Origin: Lineus longissimus
Taxonomy: Eukaryota; Nemertea; Pilidiophora; Heteronemertea; Lineidae
DNA: 64,000 nt
Direction of reading: 5' to 3'
NCBI RefSeq assembly: GCF_910592395.1
Contig: NC_088310.1
Coordinates: 27,979,491 to 28,043,490 of the forward strand
The notes beneath the pieces were generated by a model. The model was not told where the DNA came from. It worked only from the letters and a program-made list of their open reading frames with translations, and did not search any database. Of the stretch, positions 38,401 through 53,955 are shown in pieces. Every line of letters begins with the position of its first letter. The first letter of the stretch is position 1. Position numbers and translations under genes: made by a program.

Positions 38401-41400
38401 TGCCTTCCTTCTCTTTACTCAAAGAACCACCTTCAGCAGCATTATTGTCCACCATCTCGTCAGTAGGATGATCTCCCGAATGACCATTCTGCTCAGGGCT
38501 TGGATCAGGCCCGTCGCTTTGCATAGATTCAAACGAAGTGTTTGATAGGTCAGCTGCATCAGATTTTGATTGGTCCTCTGGGTTCTGTGGCCTCGTACTA
38601 AAACCAAAATCTAGCTTAGGAAACTCAAATCCTTCTGGTAGGACATCCACACCAATCTTGGCCTCGTGAGCTATTCGCAGTCGGATTTCATCAGCAACAA
38701 GGAGGTAGTTTACGCGATACAAAATGGCAGGGATACACACTGCTTTTCTCCAAAGAGATGCAGGGAAAGGATGTATACCACAAAGTTCAGGAATGAAAAT
38801 CTGCTTCTGTTGCAGATTTTCACGTTTGGCACGTTTTGTTTGAGCACTGCTGGTTGGCAAGGCAACGCCTTTCTGGTTCATGTAGCGGGGTGTGAGTAAG
38901 TTTAGCCGAGCAGATGTATGGTCAACATCGAGCAAGGGCTGGTCATGGCTGGTGATGGCAATGCCGTACTTCTGTTTGTAGTAGAGTTCAAACGTACTAT
39001 ACAGCTCCTGTGAAGGGAATGAGCTGCTTGGATTCAAATCGTAACGGATCTCCGCAACATAGAAGTATTGTGGCTTGTCAATGTTGCGATACGATGGCAT
39101 GACAACAGCATCTCGGAACTTCTCTTCGTCGAATGTAAACTTGTCTTCTTTCTCCTTCTGGAATGCTGCATTGCTGTTCAGGTTCATGCAGGACTGAATC
39201 AGATCCACAAACTTCCAGTCAATACCCAGATCTTCTTCAGGGGAATCTGCAAGGATAACAAATCATTTCTAACTGTATCAGAAAGACCCGCCAAGCATTT
39301 TGACCGAATCATTGAATCAGCTCTTTACTCATTGGGCTTTCCAAGGTATCCTTGCTTCAAGATTGCATCATCACTCGCAGTCTTCAAACCAATAGGGCCA
39401 CTTGTCCTTCAACTCAGGATAAAACAAAGTTGTTCAGAAGGGGTTACAACATGCTACGTCTAGTTCAGGCGTCTGACACTCAATGGCTATCTCACCCTGG
39501 TCCTTTGTATAGTAAACAGAATAGGGATCTACTTCACATATACTGACCTTTATTGAGTGGCACCACCAAGTATCCACACTCAGCATTCACCGGATCATAG
39601 ACCATGGGATCCTTCTCGAGACGGAGCATTTTTAAGAACACATAGCGGTGGAAATCACTGAGTTTAGAGAGCTGGACGTCAGCAAGGTCTAGCTCATCTG
39701 TGAGTAACTCTAACGAGATTGTGACCTCCCCTGATCGGGTGAACACAGGGAATAGTGGTATCTGAAGGACAAAATACAACAACCATCAGCTAACATAATA
39801 AATTAAACATCAAATGATGTTTAACAATGCATTGATATTCAAATGCAAGTCACAGGATTATTGTTTTCACGTGTAGCCTTCTCTTCTCTGGTAACCCATC
39901 CTGAAACAACTTCCATAGTAGGAAGACCATCGTTAACAACAGGGAGTGCCTGACATTGATGCAATTAAAGTAGCAGTCAAGGGATAGATCAAGAGACCAA
40001 GTTATGCATACATTCACATACATGTAGGAGCAACCATTTGCTGGTGATCGATCTCATAAAGATGCTGGCATGTCATCCTACCTTTGGCAGTTTTTTAGTG
40101 GTAACGATCCCAAAAGATTGTACAGTCTCCTCAGGAGGATAAAGCTGCCGTCCCCGAGTATTCTGTTCCTCTGATATTGGATTTGTCAGCACCATCTTGA
40201 CAAAGTATAAATGACATGGCTCTTGCGGTTTTGGACGGTTTCGAACAAAATGATCTGCATTCTGAAAGATGAACAAACAAACACTATAATCTCTGTTAGC
40301 AACTTCAACTCATTTTTCAGTGGACATTACAACAACTCTCATAGACTCATGTACCAGAAGTTGTACCTGTTACAGAGAATGTTGCAGTCGTGACATTGAC
40401 CATAACATGAAAACCTGGCCTGATGTTACTGAGGGTCACCCCTGACACCATACCAGCAGATCAACTAGTTTTGACTTACTTTCTTGTAGTAATACTGTTT
40501 ACGTTTTGTCGTTCCTGGCCGTGTCTGACCCTGGAGATCTTCATTTTCCCACTCTTCATCATCACCTTCAAACTCAAGCACCTCTTTACCAACGGGCAGA
40601 AGATGGTCATCCAGTTCACCTGAAATCACAGATAACTTTTGGTTTAAGTCCATCAGAAAGGTGCAGGCTTATCTTAGATGTAGTCCAAAAGTATTGTAAA
40701 ATGTGAACCAAATTCTTTGCCCTAATTTCTGTCTGGTGCAAGTACGAAACTTGAAAACTACCAGACAGAAACAAGTAAGATGACTCCCGTCTTCTCTTGT
40801 CAGTCGGGTTGTGACTCGGGTTCTTCACAAAGTCTAGCTTGGAACGAGGCTGAAAATGATGTGACAACATACCTTCTTTGTGTAATATCTCGCATGTCTT
40901 CAAGGCCACTGCCATCTGAGCAAGCTTCTTCCTTGGCATGGCCTCACCAATGATCGGACACTTTATCGGTGAGTTTATCGGCAGCTGTAAGGTCGCTTGG
41001 TATCGTTCCTCTGGCTTTGCGCCATCTATCTCTCTCGTGGTACATTTTGGCGTGAGATGGGTGAACGCATCACTAGGAAGCTTGGCACAGTACCTAGAAA
41101 GGGAAACCAAACTTTGAAGTCAGGTCTGAAACGAATCTGATGGGAACAAGAAGGATATTTACCAATGGAAAAAGCTATTTTCGATAGCTTGGTTTCTGCA
41201 GTTTGGCAACAATTGAGAATTACTGGCCAGGTGACGGTGTCTTCTTGGCCAGGGATCAGTACTTCACATGCTTCTCATGTTTCACTTTGATTGGGTACTT
41301 TGCTAGCCCAGGCAGAGCAACAATGAGCACGAAATCTGGGCTATTCATCTCATTTGAAAGATACGGCAATACAAATAGAAATGACTTGCATAAGTTATGT

Positions 41401-44400
41401 ATACACGCTGAGTTACGCACACACGATGGTGGGATTATGTGTCCTATACTTGACTCCACCGTGCCAACCCTAGAACACTTACCGATTGACAAGGCCAATG
41501 GCGGAACTCATAGTAACCTTGGCAGTGCCCTCTTTCTTTATTGGCATGTATGGAGGGAGGTACTTGTCAGCAAGGTGGTTGTCCATTTCCTCTTCATCCA
41601 GTTCTTCACGTCCACGACACTTTGTCACTAATGTCTGAAAGAGGGGAAAGGTCATGAGCAATTAAGTAACTTGATGTAATGAGCATGGATCACAGGCTGA
41701 CCACATTGTTACAGTTTTTGAGTACAGTCCCTTTTTCAATGCTTTCAGCAGGAAAGCTACAAGCCGAAGATTCTGCACGAAATGATGTGCGAGGATTGTA
41801 CATTTAACAGAGTAAGGAAGAACAGCTTGGTATCTTTCCCAAAATAAGTTGTGTTGAATGCCTGCTGAAGACCTCTGATGTATAAAAAGAACTTATAACT
41901 TACCTTTTCCATTTCCTTATAGTTTGCAACTTCTTTTTCAAAGATCTCCTCCTCTTTCTTGTTGACCAACATGAAGTATTTCGACTTCATGGCACGTGCA
42001 CGGCCCTTTGATTGAACGTACGACCGATAGTTCTGTGGCTTGTCAAACATGGTGACCAGGTTACATTTGGGCACATCAATGCCCTCCTCTAGAACACTGG
42101 TAGCAATCAAAAGATTGACATCTTTATTGCGGAACCTTCTCAGTGTCTCCTCTTGTTTCTTGTGCAGGGCTTCCGACTCCTTTGTCACGCCCTTGGTCCC
42201 CCGCCCCATGATATGAGCGCTACGAACAAAGTACAGATTCTCATCCCAGTTACACAACTCTTGTATCAGCTTATTCAAAGTTAAAGCAACATTCCGTCGC
42301 TCAACAAAAACAATGCCCAACATGGCCTCGTCCACTTCTCTAACATGACCGTTATGAGCAGACGACTCGTTTTCTTCATTTGGCTTCTTCTTGGCGACAT
42401 AATGCATCATCTGCTGTGGTGACTTTGGCTGCTCTTGGACGGCTGGCGTCTCCTCATCATCTGACAAATCAAAGGAATCTTCTGACATCTCGCCCTCCTC
42501 CAAATCATCGAAGTTAAAATCATTCTCTCCATCCATGGTGATCTCAAAGTCGTCATTTGGTTTGAACAAATGAATGATGTCAATTAGTTTCAAGACTCTC
42601 GGACTGATATACTTATGAAAGTCCTCCAGACACTGCACCTTATCAAACTCTTTGTCAAACAGACGGTAGACGATACGTAAGTTGGTGAGAGCGAATCGAA
42701 GAAACAGACGATTACTATCCAATGGTTCGTGATCCTCGAGTTTGGCCAGCTGCTTGATGAGGGCTTGAGCAATGTTGTATGCACACCATGGTCCGAGCGT
42801 GTGCAAAATCACCTGAAAGAAGGAATAAGAATACCAGTACCGTACACAATAATACCAACGTCACAAGGTAAAAAGTAGGCAAGGCAGTCCGGGTCTGAGT
42901 ATTTATCAGGTTCATCACAACTCGGACATGAAGGTTGTTTCAACTACATGTAACACTGAAAACATATGGACAGATGAAACCATCTTACCTGGCACTCAAT
43001 GATGGCAGTTCTACTCAGCGTCAGGCCCTTATAGATCTCATGCTCATCATCATCATCCTTCTCCATGAGATACTTCACACGCAGCGAACAAGCATCGAGG
43101 AACTGAAGCGAATCCTGCAACTCTTTCTCCATCTTTTCAACGATATCAGTCTGATCTTCATCATAGTCATCGCAAACTTCTAACTGCTCTTTTGGTTTGG
43201 CACCAAAGCTATCACCCGACACCATATCCGATGCAGTAATGGCAGTAGAATGTAATGTCTTCTCCAAGCTTTGCAAGTCCTGAATCAACTGACGCACAGA
43301 TTTGCACTTACGATTCAAGATTGAAGCAGTGAGGCCAAGAATGGCTGGGCTATTGCACTTTGAATCAGCTATTTGTAAGCTTTCCACATAGTCTGGCCCC
43401 TGAAGTGAGAGTCGGTTGAGTTTGGAATTGAACTCGGGCAGTAGCTTCTTCTCCTGGACGTAATGCTCCATAATTTGAGCATATGGATGGCGTTCTGCAG
43501 CATGGTGACACTCATCGAAAATCATGAGATTAATCTGTGAAGTTTTCACAAAGCTGTGGAGAAGCAAATCAAGGAATATCTGATGCGTCATGACAAGGAC
43601 TTGGTACTTCTGAAGTTCCTTTTGCCACCTTGTCAAGTCCCAGATGTCCACATTCATAGCTCCGATGTATTCTCCAACAGCAAGCTCAGTATGGTGCCGG
43701 ATAGCTTTTGCCTGCTGTGCAACCAAGTCAGCTGGAACAAAGGAAGAGAAGAAATTCAGATCAACTATCAACATAATCTTGCAGTATTATTCTGATAATG
43801 TCAGCTAACTTTTACATTTTGGTAGTGCCAATGAGCAATGACCAAGAGATCAGACTCAGAAAATGATGTTTCATCCAAGCTAAGTCACATTACCAACAAA
43901 AGTTCAAACTCACATTAAAAAAGTTGTGGAGGCCACACAGCTCGGAGTTTTAACAGACTACAAACATAGCACACTTACTATTATTGACTAGAAACACAGT
44001 CCTCTTCCCTCCGCTGTTATACGGTGTACGCACTTGGTGGGCAAGTTCCTTGATGAGCATGATGGCTATGAATGTCTTGCCCGTCCCAGTGCCAAGACAT
44101 ACAATAGTGTTCCTCTGGAGCGCCACATCAAGGAGCTCGATCTGAAGAATGAAGCAACAAACAGACATGAAAGAATAGAGTAAGGTTATCTTGCACCTAT
44201 CACAAAGAGGCATTAGGCAAGGCCACAGGATGATTCTTCTCTGTGCTCTTAATGGAAACTTCAGTACTCAGGTCTACTTAGTCTTAGCAAACTTTTTAAA
44301 GAAACCTGTCTTTAGCTACCTGATATGTTCTTGGGGTAAAGAAGGCTGTCGGCACGGCCTCTTGGCGATGACTTCTTGTCCTCCGGACAGGAGCTGGGTC

Positions 44401-44418
44401 AGGATTCCGCAGCGCCAT
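35424..44418 (-). CDS. DICER1: Dicer, ribonuclease III
   Basis: Fifteen coding exons on the minus strand: 44418-44320, 44141-43979, 43731-42989, 42812-41904, 41634-41483, 41093-40873, 40619-40480, 40261-40082, 39761-39548, 39246-37086, 36935-36856, 36731-36553, 36290-36131, 35937-35862, 35643-35424. Total 1898 residues (human DICER1 has 1922). Visible in order: helicase with Walker A GTGTGKT (50-56), DECH (160-163), LGLTASIL and motif [10 protein letters not shown] (602-609); an acidic linker; dimerisation domain (about 690-765); platform and PAZ (about 810-1120); a low-complexity acidic linker (about 1165-1365); RNase IIIa ([10 protein letters not shown] at about 1385, [10 protein letters not shown] at about 1542); RNase IIIb ([10 protein letters not shown] at about 1662, GDIFESV at about 1767); and a C-terminal dsRBD (1826-1885). 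All catalytic acidic residues and helicase motifs are present, so a fully active enzyme for pre-miRNA and long dsRNA is expected. The ATG is at the first base of an exon, implying at least one upstream non-coding exon. Confidence 0.99.
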
Positions 44419-45833
44419 CTATGAAAGACAATTGAGAATTATTACACAATACTAACCTCAGGCGCACTTATCTGAAAGAGGAATTGGCACTTTACCTGAA
44501 AGTGGAATTGGCCAAATGATATTCTGCAGACACTACATGATAAACTGGTGTACAACTTTACAAGGCCAGAATGTTTTTTTCAACCAACCTTGGCACCGCT
44601 GTTCATTACTGGCTTTGTAATCCTCTTCAGAATTGGATGAGGTACTCCTATTGGATGTGTTCTCATTTTTCAAGAAAACAATACCTTTTTGTGTTCCGAG
44701 TTGCTAATAATATCCAATGGAAAAACTCGTCAAATAAACAGCATGGATCCGGAGTGAAACAGTGAAAGAGCTTTTGTTGATGACAATGAAGAATGCCAAG
44801 TAAAAGACCTAGACTTTGTTCATAAGGTCATTCAACCAATCAGATTTGGCGATTCAGTGAATCATCCACACTCAAGATGGTTAGTTTCAATCCCAATGAA
44901 ACTATTAAACAGGAGATACCAGCAGGACACAGGTTCTAGTGTAGTTCAGTTGTAGTTCTGGTCATGTGATCGAAACCACTGCTGTCAAAACGAGGCAACT
45001 GTTGCTCATTGTAATCAAGGTGTTTTAGAATGACCAATTAATGACCTTAATTAACTCAATAGGCCGATATGCCTCAAATCCCAGTGGATTTCATTGAAAA
45101 TGAAATGAATGAATGAAAAAGTATTTTAAAAAAAGCAGTTTTGTGTTTATGATTATGATACCACACACGTCAAAGAAAGTCAGAACTAACAAGATCAATA
45201 CGTACAATACAGCTTGAGATTGTTGAAATCGAGATACAATTGAAACTACTCGAATCTAATGAGGAAGCATCTTAATTTCGGATTTTATTCAACAAAACAA
45301 ACCCCATTTTTCATTTTTCAACAGGCGCCCGGCTCTTTTTTATTACCAGCTATCTGATCGAATTGTGGTAGTTTCGCTCCCTCACCTTTTCGCCCCCAGT
45401 CGTCTCGCTCCCTTGGGCTTTTTGTCGGGGATTGAGATAGGACTCCGGGGAGAGTGGGGAGGACACTGCCCTGGTAGGTTTTTAAAGTTTGTAGTTCGCC
45501 TCAGTCTAACTTCACTGGCAAGCTCCTACAGGAGAACGTGCAGTGTAGCTATGAAAAAAGCTATTAAGTGTCAATTCACGACTTACATTCATGGTTGGTG
45601 TTTTTGGAATTTCGGTTTGTTTTGGTAACTAAACTGCAATTTCAGTAACTTGCATTGCTCTTCTTTCTAATTAGTTGGGTAATTATGATATCCATGTGTT
45701 TTGTTATTAATTGATTTTGAGCATAAAAGTGATGTTGTATTTATTAGCATACCGTTTGTTTCCTATGGGCAGAGTAGTCCGTTTGACACTCATCTTCTTT
45801 TCGTCACTGCCATGGTATATAAAATACCGTCAT

Positions 45834-46444
45834 CGGGTATGGCTGGCGGGAGTGGACAAATATCTGAATTAAGGGTCGGGATAAATCAGATTTATACCAC
45901 GACTATATTCATAATAGTAGACAGCCAATCAGACCCCCGCATTTCATGAATTATGGTGACCATTAAATCTGAATTATACCACGACATAAATGAATCAACC
46001 CACGACTATAATCGTTTTAGACCCACGACTATATTCGTAATAGCAGACAGCCAATCAGAACCCCGCATTTCATGAATTAGGGTGACCATTAAATCTAACA
46101 TTCTAACATCCGGCGTCCATAAATAGCACTTCCGGCGTCCATATATCGCACTTCCGGCGTCCATATATCGCACTTCCGGCGTCCATAAATCGCACTTCCG
46201 TCCATAAATTCGGCTCTCTGATTGGCTGTCTGCTATTACGAATATAGTCGTGGGTCTAAAACGATTATAGTCGTGGGTTGATTCATTTATGTCGTGGTAT
46301 AATTCAGATTTAATGGTCACCATAATTCATGAAATGCGGGGGTCTGATTGGCTGTCTACTATTATGAATATAGTCGTGGTATAAATCTGATTTATCCCGA
46401 CCATTAATTCAGATATTTGTCCACTCCCGCCAGCCATAATCGGG
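45834..46444. repeat. Near-perfect foldback (hairpin) repeat, arms about 225 bp
   Basis: The left arm 45834-46058 is almost identical to the reverse complement of 46217-46444; only a few mismatches were seen by eye. Each arm itself contains two direct copies of a roughly 75-bp unit (CCACGACTATATTC...). The loop (46059-46216) carries a further partial copy of that unit and a 22-bp tandem array. A transcript in either direction would form a long, nearly perfect double-stranded RNA stem. The frames that read through it encode nothing recognisable. Confidence 0.95.
46110..46209 (+). repeat. 22-bp tandem repeat in the foldback loop
   Basis: Four copies with a 22-bp period, starting CCGGCGTCCAT at about 46110, 46132, 46154 and 46176, followed by a shortened fifth copy. 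Units differ at one or two positions (TATATCG versus AAATAG or AAATCG). Confidence 0.92.
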
Positions 46445-47499
46445 TGCCACGAGTTTTACAGTTCCTTTAACGTCATCGGATGCGCATCCGATATGTCACG
46501 AGTTTTCAGTACAGTTCTTACACACTATACCGTCATGCCACGATGTGTGTTTGGGCATAGGTTGAAACCAGTTCTCTGACCACACCAAGGTCTCATCGAA
46601 TACGCAAATCCTGGTCCTTTGCATTGGTCGAAATCGGGGTATCAAACTCGCCCTTGAACAGGTCGCTTGCCATGCGAAATATGTAAAACTCCACGGAGCT
46701 TTGTCCGATCTTACACATCCAGAGTCTCTATTTGAAGGTGCAAACTGTCCCCAAAACTGTCCACATTGTCGTTCAGTGCCATAAGTAGGCCTACCAAGTT
46801 TTAGGTTGGAAGACCTAAGTCTTAATCACGAGCCTTCAGTTTTGGCATTGCCATGTTGTTCGTAAGAATCGTAGTTAGCCCTTGACCCGTCCACCTCAGC
46901 AGTATAGTACCCGACAGCTGAGGACAGGTTGTGCCTTTGAGAGACCGACTGTCTTCATGACTTCGTGCCCAAAGTCACACACTATAGATCGACCAATCAA
47001 TGAACTAGACAATTAGTGACCTGCCCAATATCACAAATTCTTAAAAGTCCATTAGAAATGTGGCAAGATTGAATGCCACTGGACCACAAGATAGACAAGA
47101 GGCTTCACCCTGATCTCACTTATTATAACTGCAAGAAAAGACAAGTGACCTGCCGAAGATCACCGATGGCCAAACGATTCCTTCTTTGTAGATTTGACAA
47201 CCCTGGAAAGCACATCTACTTTGACACGTGTGCTTTCCTGCAAATGCAGTGAATATTGTTGTACATGTGGAGTTTGTCTATGAATTTCAACAAGTCTTAA
47301 TTCATTGTACCAACCCCAACAAAAAGTCCCAGGGAGCGAAATGACTGGGGGCGAAAAGATTAGGGAGCGAAACGACCGGATACCATCCAATCGACTGAAC
47401 TACATAATTTTTGATTGGTCGGTATTTTAGCTTTTGACTTTAAACCATTACACCGAAACTAAATTTAAGCCAATAGAAACCTGTGTTATATAAGTCAAG

Positions 47500-49740
<2,241 letters not shown>

Positions 49741-50463
49741 CACTTTTCATGAGGGGAATATGTCCTTTTCTACATGTAGTAGTTTACAAGAAGTTTTTCT
49801 CCAAGTTGTGGATATCTGGCTGCACATGCAGTCTTCCGAAGGCTTCCTCATGGTGGGGAATCATCTTCAATGGTTTGCTTGTGTTGAATGCGCTAATAAC
49901 CTGTGCCAATTTTGTTAAATTGTATGAACATCCTTGTCATTTATTTTGAAAGAAAGCATATTGTTACATCAGACAACTTTGGTTGTTTTGTTCGAAGGTG
50001 CCACTTTAATGACCAGTTGTGTCCCGTTTTAGAATGTATTGTGACAGAAGTGGTGCTGTCATTCTTCAGGTCACAGCAGCACCTGTCCCGTTTTACAGTA
50101 TTTGCTCATCTTGTAACAGATGATGCTTGGAAATCCAGCCCTTCTCCATTTCTTGATGTAAGGGGCTTGAACCTCAAGGGGCAATCAAATAAGGGGAGTT
50201 TCAGTGAAACCAGGACAGGCCATTTCCAAACGCCCAGGCCATCACAAGACCCCTTTGGAGCACTTTTTACTATTGTCGTAGACTGACAGCAAGGAACAGT
50301 ATGTAATTCTATCTGCAATTTTATTCAATTTCTCATTTAATGATAGTAGTTTGATTGAAAACGAACATGAGAACCACCACTAATGGCAAACATGGAATGC
50401 CGTGTACAACAAGATCAAGGTTGATTCTGAACGCATAGCTCCTGTTTTGATTTTTCAATTGGA
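49741..50463. other. Convergent 3' region of ALKBH6 and NEPRO
   Basis: About 0.7 kb with no recognised exon. A minus-strand AATAAA (50325-50320) could end the NEPRO transcript. No canonical plus-strand AATAAA was seen for ALKBH6. Overlapping open frames here are not recognisable. Confidence 0.5.
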
Positions 50464-53400
50464 TCATTGTGTTCGTCCACGTTTTCTCTTTTTGTGTTTT
50501 TTAACGCTGTCAGAGAGTGCAGCTAATACCTTTCTCTTTTCTGCAGAGAGTGGTTGAAAACCTTTAACAACAGAATGAGCAGCACTGGATGTCCCCTTCC
50601 CTTCATCATGCCCTGGTTTCAGCTTCTTCGCTGGTCTTTCTGCACCATATACCTCATCAGCAATCACGGCCAGTTCATGCCGCTTTGCCAAGGACAGTCC
50701 TTCCCACTCTGCAACACTTGATTTGGATGAAGAAGCTTCGACGGCCACTGAACTTTTCACTGATGTTGTCTGCTTTGATTTGTCTCCTAGTTTACCACCT
50801 GCCCTTTCATTCTGCTTTTTCACAGCCAACTTCAGCATTTTTGTTTTCTCTTTCTCTTTTCTTTTTTTCCTTTTTGCTAACCTTTTCTCCTTGAGTTTTA
50901 GTTGTTTTGCGTTGTCCTTCAGTTTTCTCTTCTGATTTGATGTTAGATTCCTCTGCTCAGCCATACCAGTTGTTGGCCCAGTTTTTTGTTTTTCGCTATC
51001 CTGATGGGCAATCGTCATGTCTGGTACCGGCTTTGGCACAGTTGGTGCACTTTCTTTAGCAACAACATGATTAGCAGGTGCTGGTGACTTCTTCTGACTG
51101 AACTCTGACCGATTAACTGTCACGGACACTGAAATGAATTAGCGAAGACATTAGGGTAAATGCTAAGGTACTGATCACTGGGTAGGATAGCATGAAGGAG
51201 GCACTCCTTCACAACCTTCTCATATTTCGAATTTGGATAGAGAATTTTTTTCTTGTCCTTCCACAAGCACAAGGGGTCTTACTTCGACATTCAATCAAGG
51301 ATGTGGCAATTGAAGCAAAGTGGTCAACCTAAGGTCACAAGTGAGATCAGGGAATCAGGTATCCACAACTCAAGGAAGAGTACCGTTACTGCATTAGATT
51401 CCTCTCCTCATTCCTTACCATCTACAAATCATTCCTAAACGTACCTCCAACGTCTTCTACCTGACCATAGCTATAAAGGTTGTCAATGTAATCATTAACA
51501 TCCATCTTGGCAACTCTGTCTCCATCGAATGGTTCCATTGTCTGATGTAAACACAATGTCTCATCCCAACCCTCTGGATCATCAAGGCCTTTGTCTGCTT
51601 TTAGTGTTGTCTCATCACCACCAGTACATGTCGGTGAAGGACACTGCTCTTCACTGAACTTTGACAGTAAATCATCCAAGTTGACTTTTGATTTATCACT
51701 CAGGCCTAGATTATACACCCTGAAAGAAAAAAACAAATATTTGTCTGGTTTTCTAAGTTAATTGTAACACTTAGCAACTGAGTATCTGCTGAAGTGATGT
51801 ACATCGTAGAGGAGGATTGAGTAGAGACAGATCCAGTTGTCACAAGGCCAGGACTCGTCACTTGTGGCTATACCATGATATGAGAAGAGTAGGATATTGA
51901 AAACTAATATTTCGCCAATACTTACCCAGTGTGCACCTTTGGTTCACCCAAATCTTTCCCTATCTCCAGCCAGTCATGAAGATCAGGAGGAAGAGTCTCC
52001 TTTGGCGGGAGCTGGAATGAAATCGCCAACATTTCTTGAGAAACTCGACGAGACACAGATCTCAAAAACTTAAAATCTGGGTAAACCATGGCCATCTGAA
52101 GTCTCCATACTGATCGTGCATGTTTCAGATCAAAATCTCAAGCACTAATCCTCTCCAACTATTACCTTAAACTGACTTGCTCAATCAGCATTGGAGATAA
52201 CGCTTAGTTGCTTAGTTGAGCTTACACTGCCGTTTGTCTCCAATGCTGTTTAGCAACTAACTGGGACATGAACAATCAATCTTACCCAATCAACTTGTGG
52301 ACCCTCCAGTATCTCCAAGTACCCATACAGATCCTTATACCAGCTGATGGCATGCAACCCCAGGGCCTGTGATAAAACCCTGCAAAAGGAGCACTACATT
52401 TCTTATTCATGATTGTGACCATGGATTGATCACTTGATCACTTAGAGTTAGACCCAGTCGCTTCTATCCTACAATATCTGGTGGGTATGAGAACAGTAGG
52501 ACAATGAGCCACTTGCCCTGTGAAGATATTGGAAGACTTGACAAATCACTAGTCTACGATTTTGATTTTGAAAAGGAGGCACATTAGATACATCTTAATT
52601 ATCCCCAGAAGTAACAAGACCTACCAAAGTCTACTTGTTACACTTGCAAACAGTAACATTTGTCTAACCAAGTCTCCTCTACCAAGTTTCTGCATGCAAT
52701 ATCTGAGAAAGAGGTTCAGGAACATGATCAGTAAAGAAGAAATGCTCACGCTTGTTCACTGAGGTATCACAGCCAGCTAAGTACTGCATTTGTGTCTTGA
52801 TTCACTTTATTTCAGGGTAAAAACAATATCTTTCCGAAAATTACTCAAGAGTTGAACAATACATCAGAGAATAACTGAATACAAAGGATACATATATGCC
52901 TCCTGACAGCAATGACCAACCCGGATCAAAAGCTTTGCATAACCCATCAATCTCACAAGCAGATACTGTAACATTTGTTTTGATGGCAAATCAATCTTTA
53001 ATCCGTCAGTTCTGTAAAAGAGAAGCCATAACGGATAGAAACAAATAATGCAATTTGTGCTTCTATTATGATGACAGATTATGAATGTTCTTCAAACAAT
53101 CCTTGCACGGTTAGAGCATGCATTTGTTAACTGATACTCACCTTTGTTTAGAATCATAAAACTTCTCAAATTCAGCTTTCATGTCCATTTCAGCAATTCG
53201 TTTTAGAGCTTGTTTGATCTGAAATGAAAATCATTTCAGTAAAGTCCTTTCAAAAAGAGAAAGTAATCCTGATACTGATCTAAAAAGCTTCATGGCTTCA
53301 TATTTTTACATTTCTGACATGGTCTGGTGTATGGAACACATCAACGGATGTTCTTGGACCATAACTTTACTGAAATGATATGACATCCATTATGTGGCAC

Positions 53401-53955
53401 CATAGGCCTATAGTCGGTAGAGCCAGGACAATTTTACCTCTCTGGCATGAATCTTCATAAAACTGACTTAAATTCTTCAATTTTATCATTGAGTGAGTTG
53501 TGATATTTCTGTTATACACACCATTTTCATAGTTTGTATGACTTTTTCTTTCCTCAGTTGGTTGTTGAACTTATAAAGCAGTCGGTCCAACACTGCATAC
53601 TCGTTAGAGAGAGCGCTTGATTGTTTCAAAGTACCCATAGCAGTAGACATGTGTGCCAGAAATCTAGTGGCTGAAAAATCAAAAAGAAATATAGACAAGA
53701 TCAATAGAACAGAAGATTCATGATCAGACTGAAGGCAAGGTACAACACCTTTGCATGATGGGTCTGTATGAACAGAGGACAGTCATTGTGGTAGTCTTTT
53801 AACATTACAATGTCAATGATTCTTGGATGACAATAAGAAAAGGTTGGCACTTGCATGTCAATTAGATGACTAGGCTTACTGTTGACATCCTTTGAAGCTG
53901 CATATGTCAGTGTTGGTGGTGGTGGGAGTGTTCTCTTGTTCCAAAGTGTCTCCAT
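50464..53955 (-). CDS. NEPRO: Nucleolus and neural progenitor protein (NEPRO)-like
   Basis: Eight coding exons on the minus strand: 53955-53880, 53670-53522, 53218-53142, 53011-52892, 52379-52286, 52011-51926, 51719-51445, 51128-50464. They give 513 residues (human NEPRO has 567). The conserved N-terminal half includes VLDRLLYKFNNQLRK, LKRIAEMDM and, most diagnostic, LPSKQMLQYLLVRLMG followed by AKLLIRVGHCC; human has VPSQPLLEVLVVRVLG and CKLLLRVLDCC. The C-terminal half is low complexity and strongly basic, with many Lys/Arg clusters ending in KKHKKRKRGRTQ, fitting a nucleolar protein. Human NEPRO is linked to RNase MRP and ribosome biogenesis. The C-terminal half cannot be aligned, so orthology rests on the N-terminus. 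The donor after exon 2 is GTGTGT. The gene is head-to-head with DMAC2L. Confidence 0.72.

Larger units (their letters stand above)
45369..47378. mobile_element. Outer inverted arms enclosing a foldback element
   Basis: The left arm (45369-45432) and right arm (47314-47378) are inverted copies of about 65 bp with a few mismatches. Both contain TTTCGCTCCCT and TTTTCGCCCCCAGTC. Between them, about 1.9 kb contains the inner foldback at 45834-46444 and single-copy-looking sequence. No transposase frame is present. It may be a non-autonomous foldback transposon, or two nested repeat insertions. Confidence 0.75.
44419..47499. promoter_or_regulatory. Divergent intergenic region between Dicer and ALKBH6
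   Basis: About 3.1 kb containing the Dicer 5' non-coding exon(s), both promoters, and a nested inverted repeat structure (45369-47378). A possible minus-strand splice donor (GTAAGT) near 45588 could belong to a Dicer leader exon; this is not confirmed. An additional perfect palindrome, TCGGATGCGCATCCGA, lies near 46478. No coding exon was recognised. Confidence 0.5.

Noticed and set aside
37082-39208. A large single-exon gene on the minus strand
   Set aside because: It is internal exon 10 of Dicer (PAZ to RNase IIIb start), with splice acceptor at 39246 and donor after 37086.
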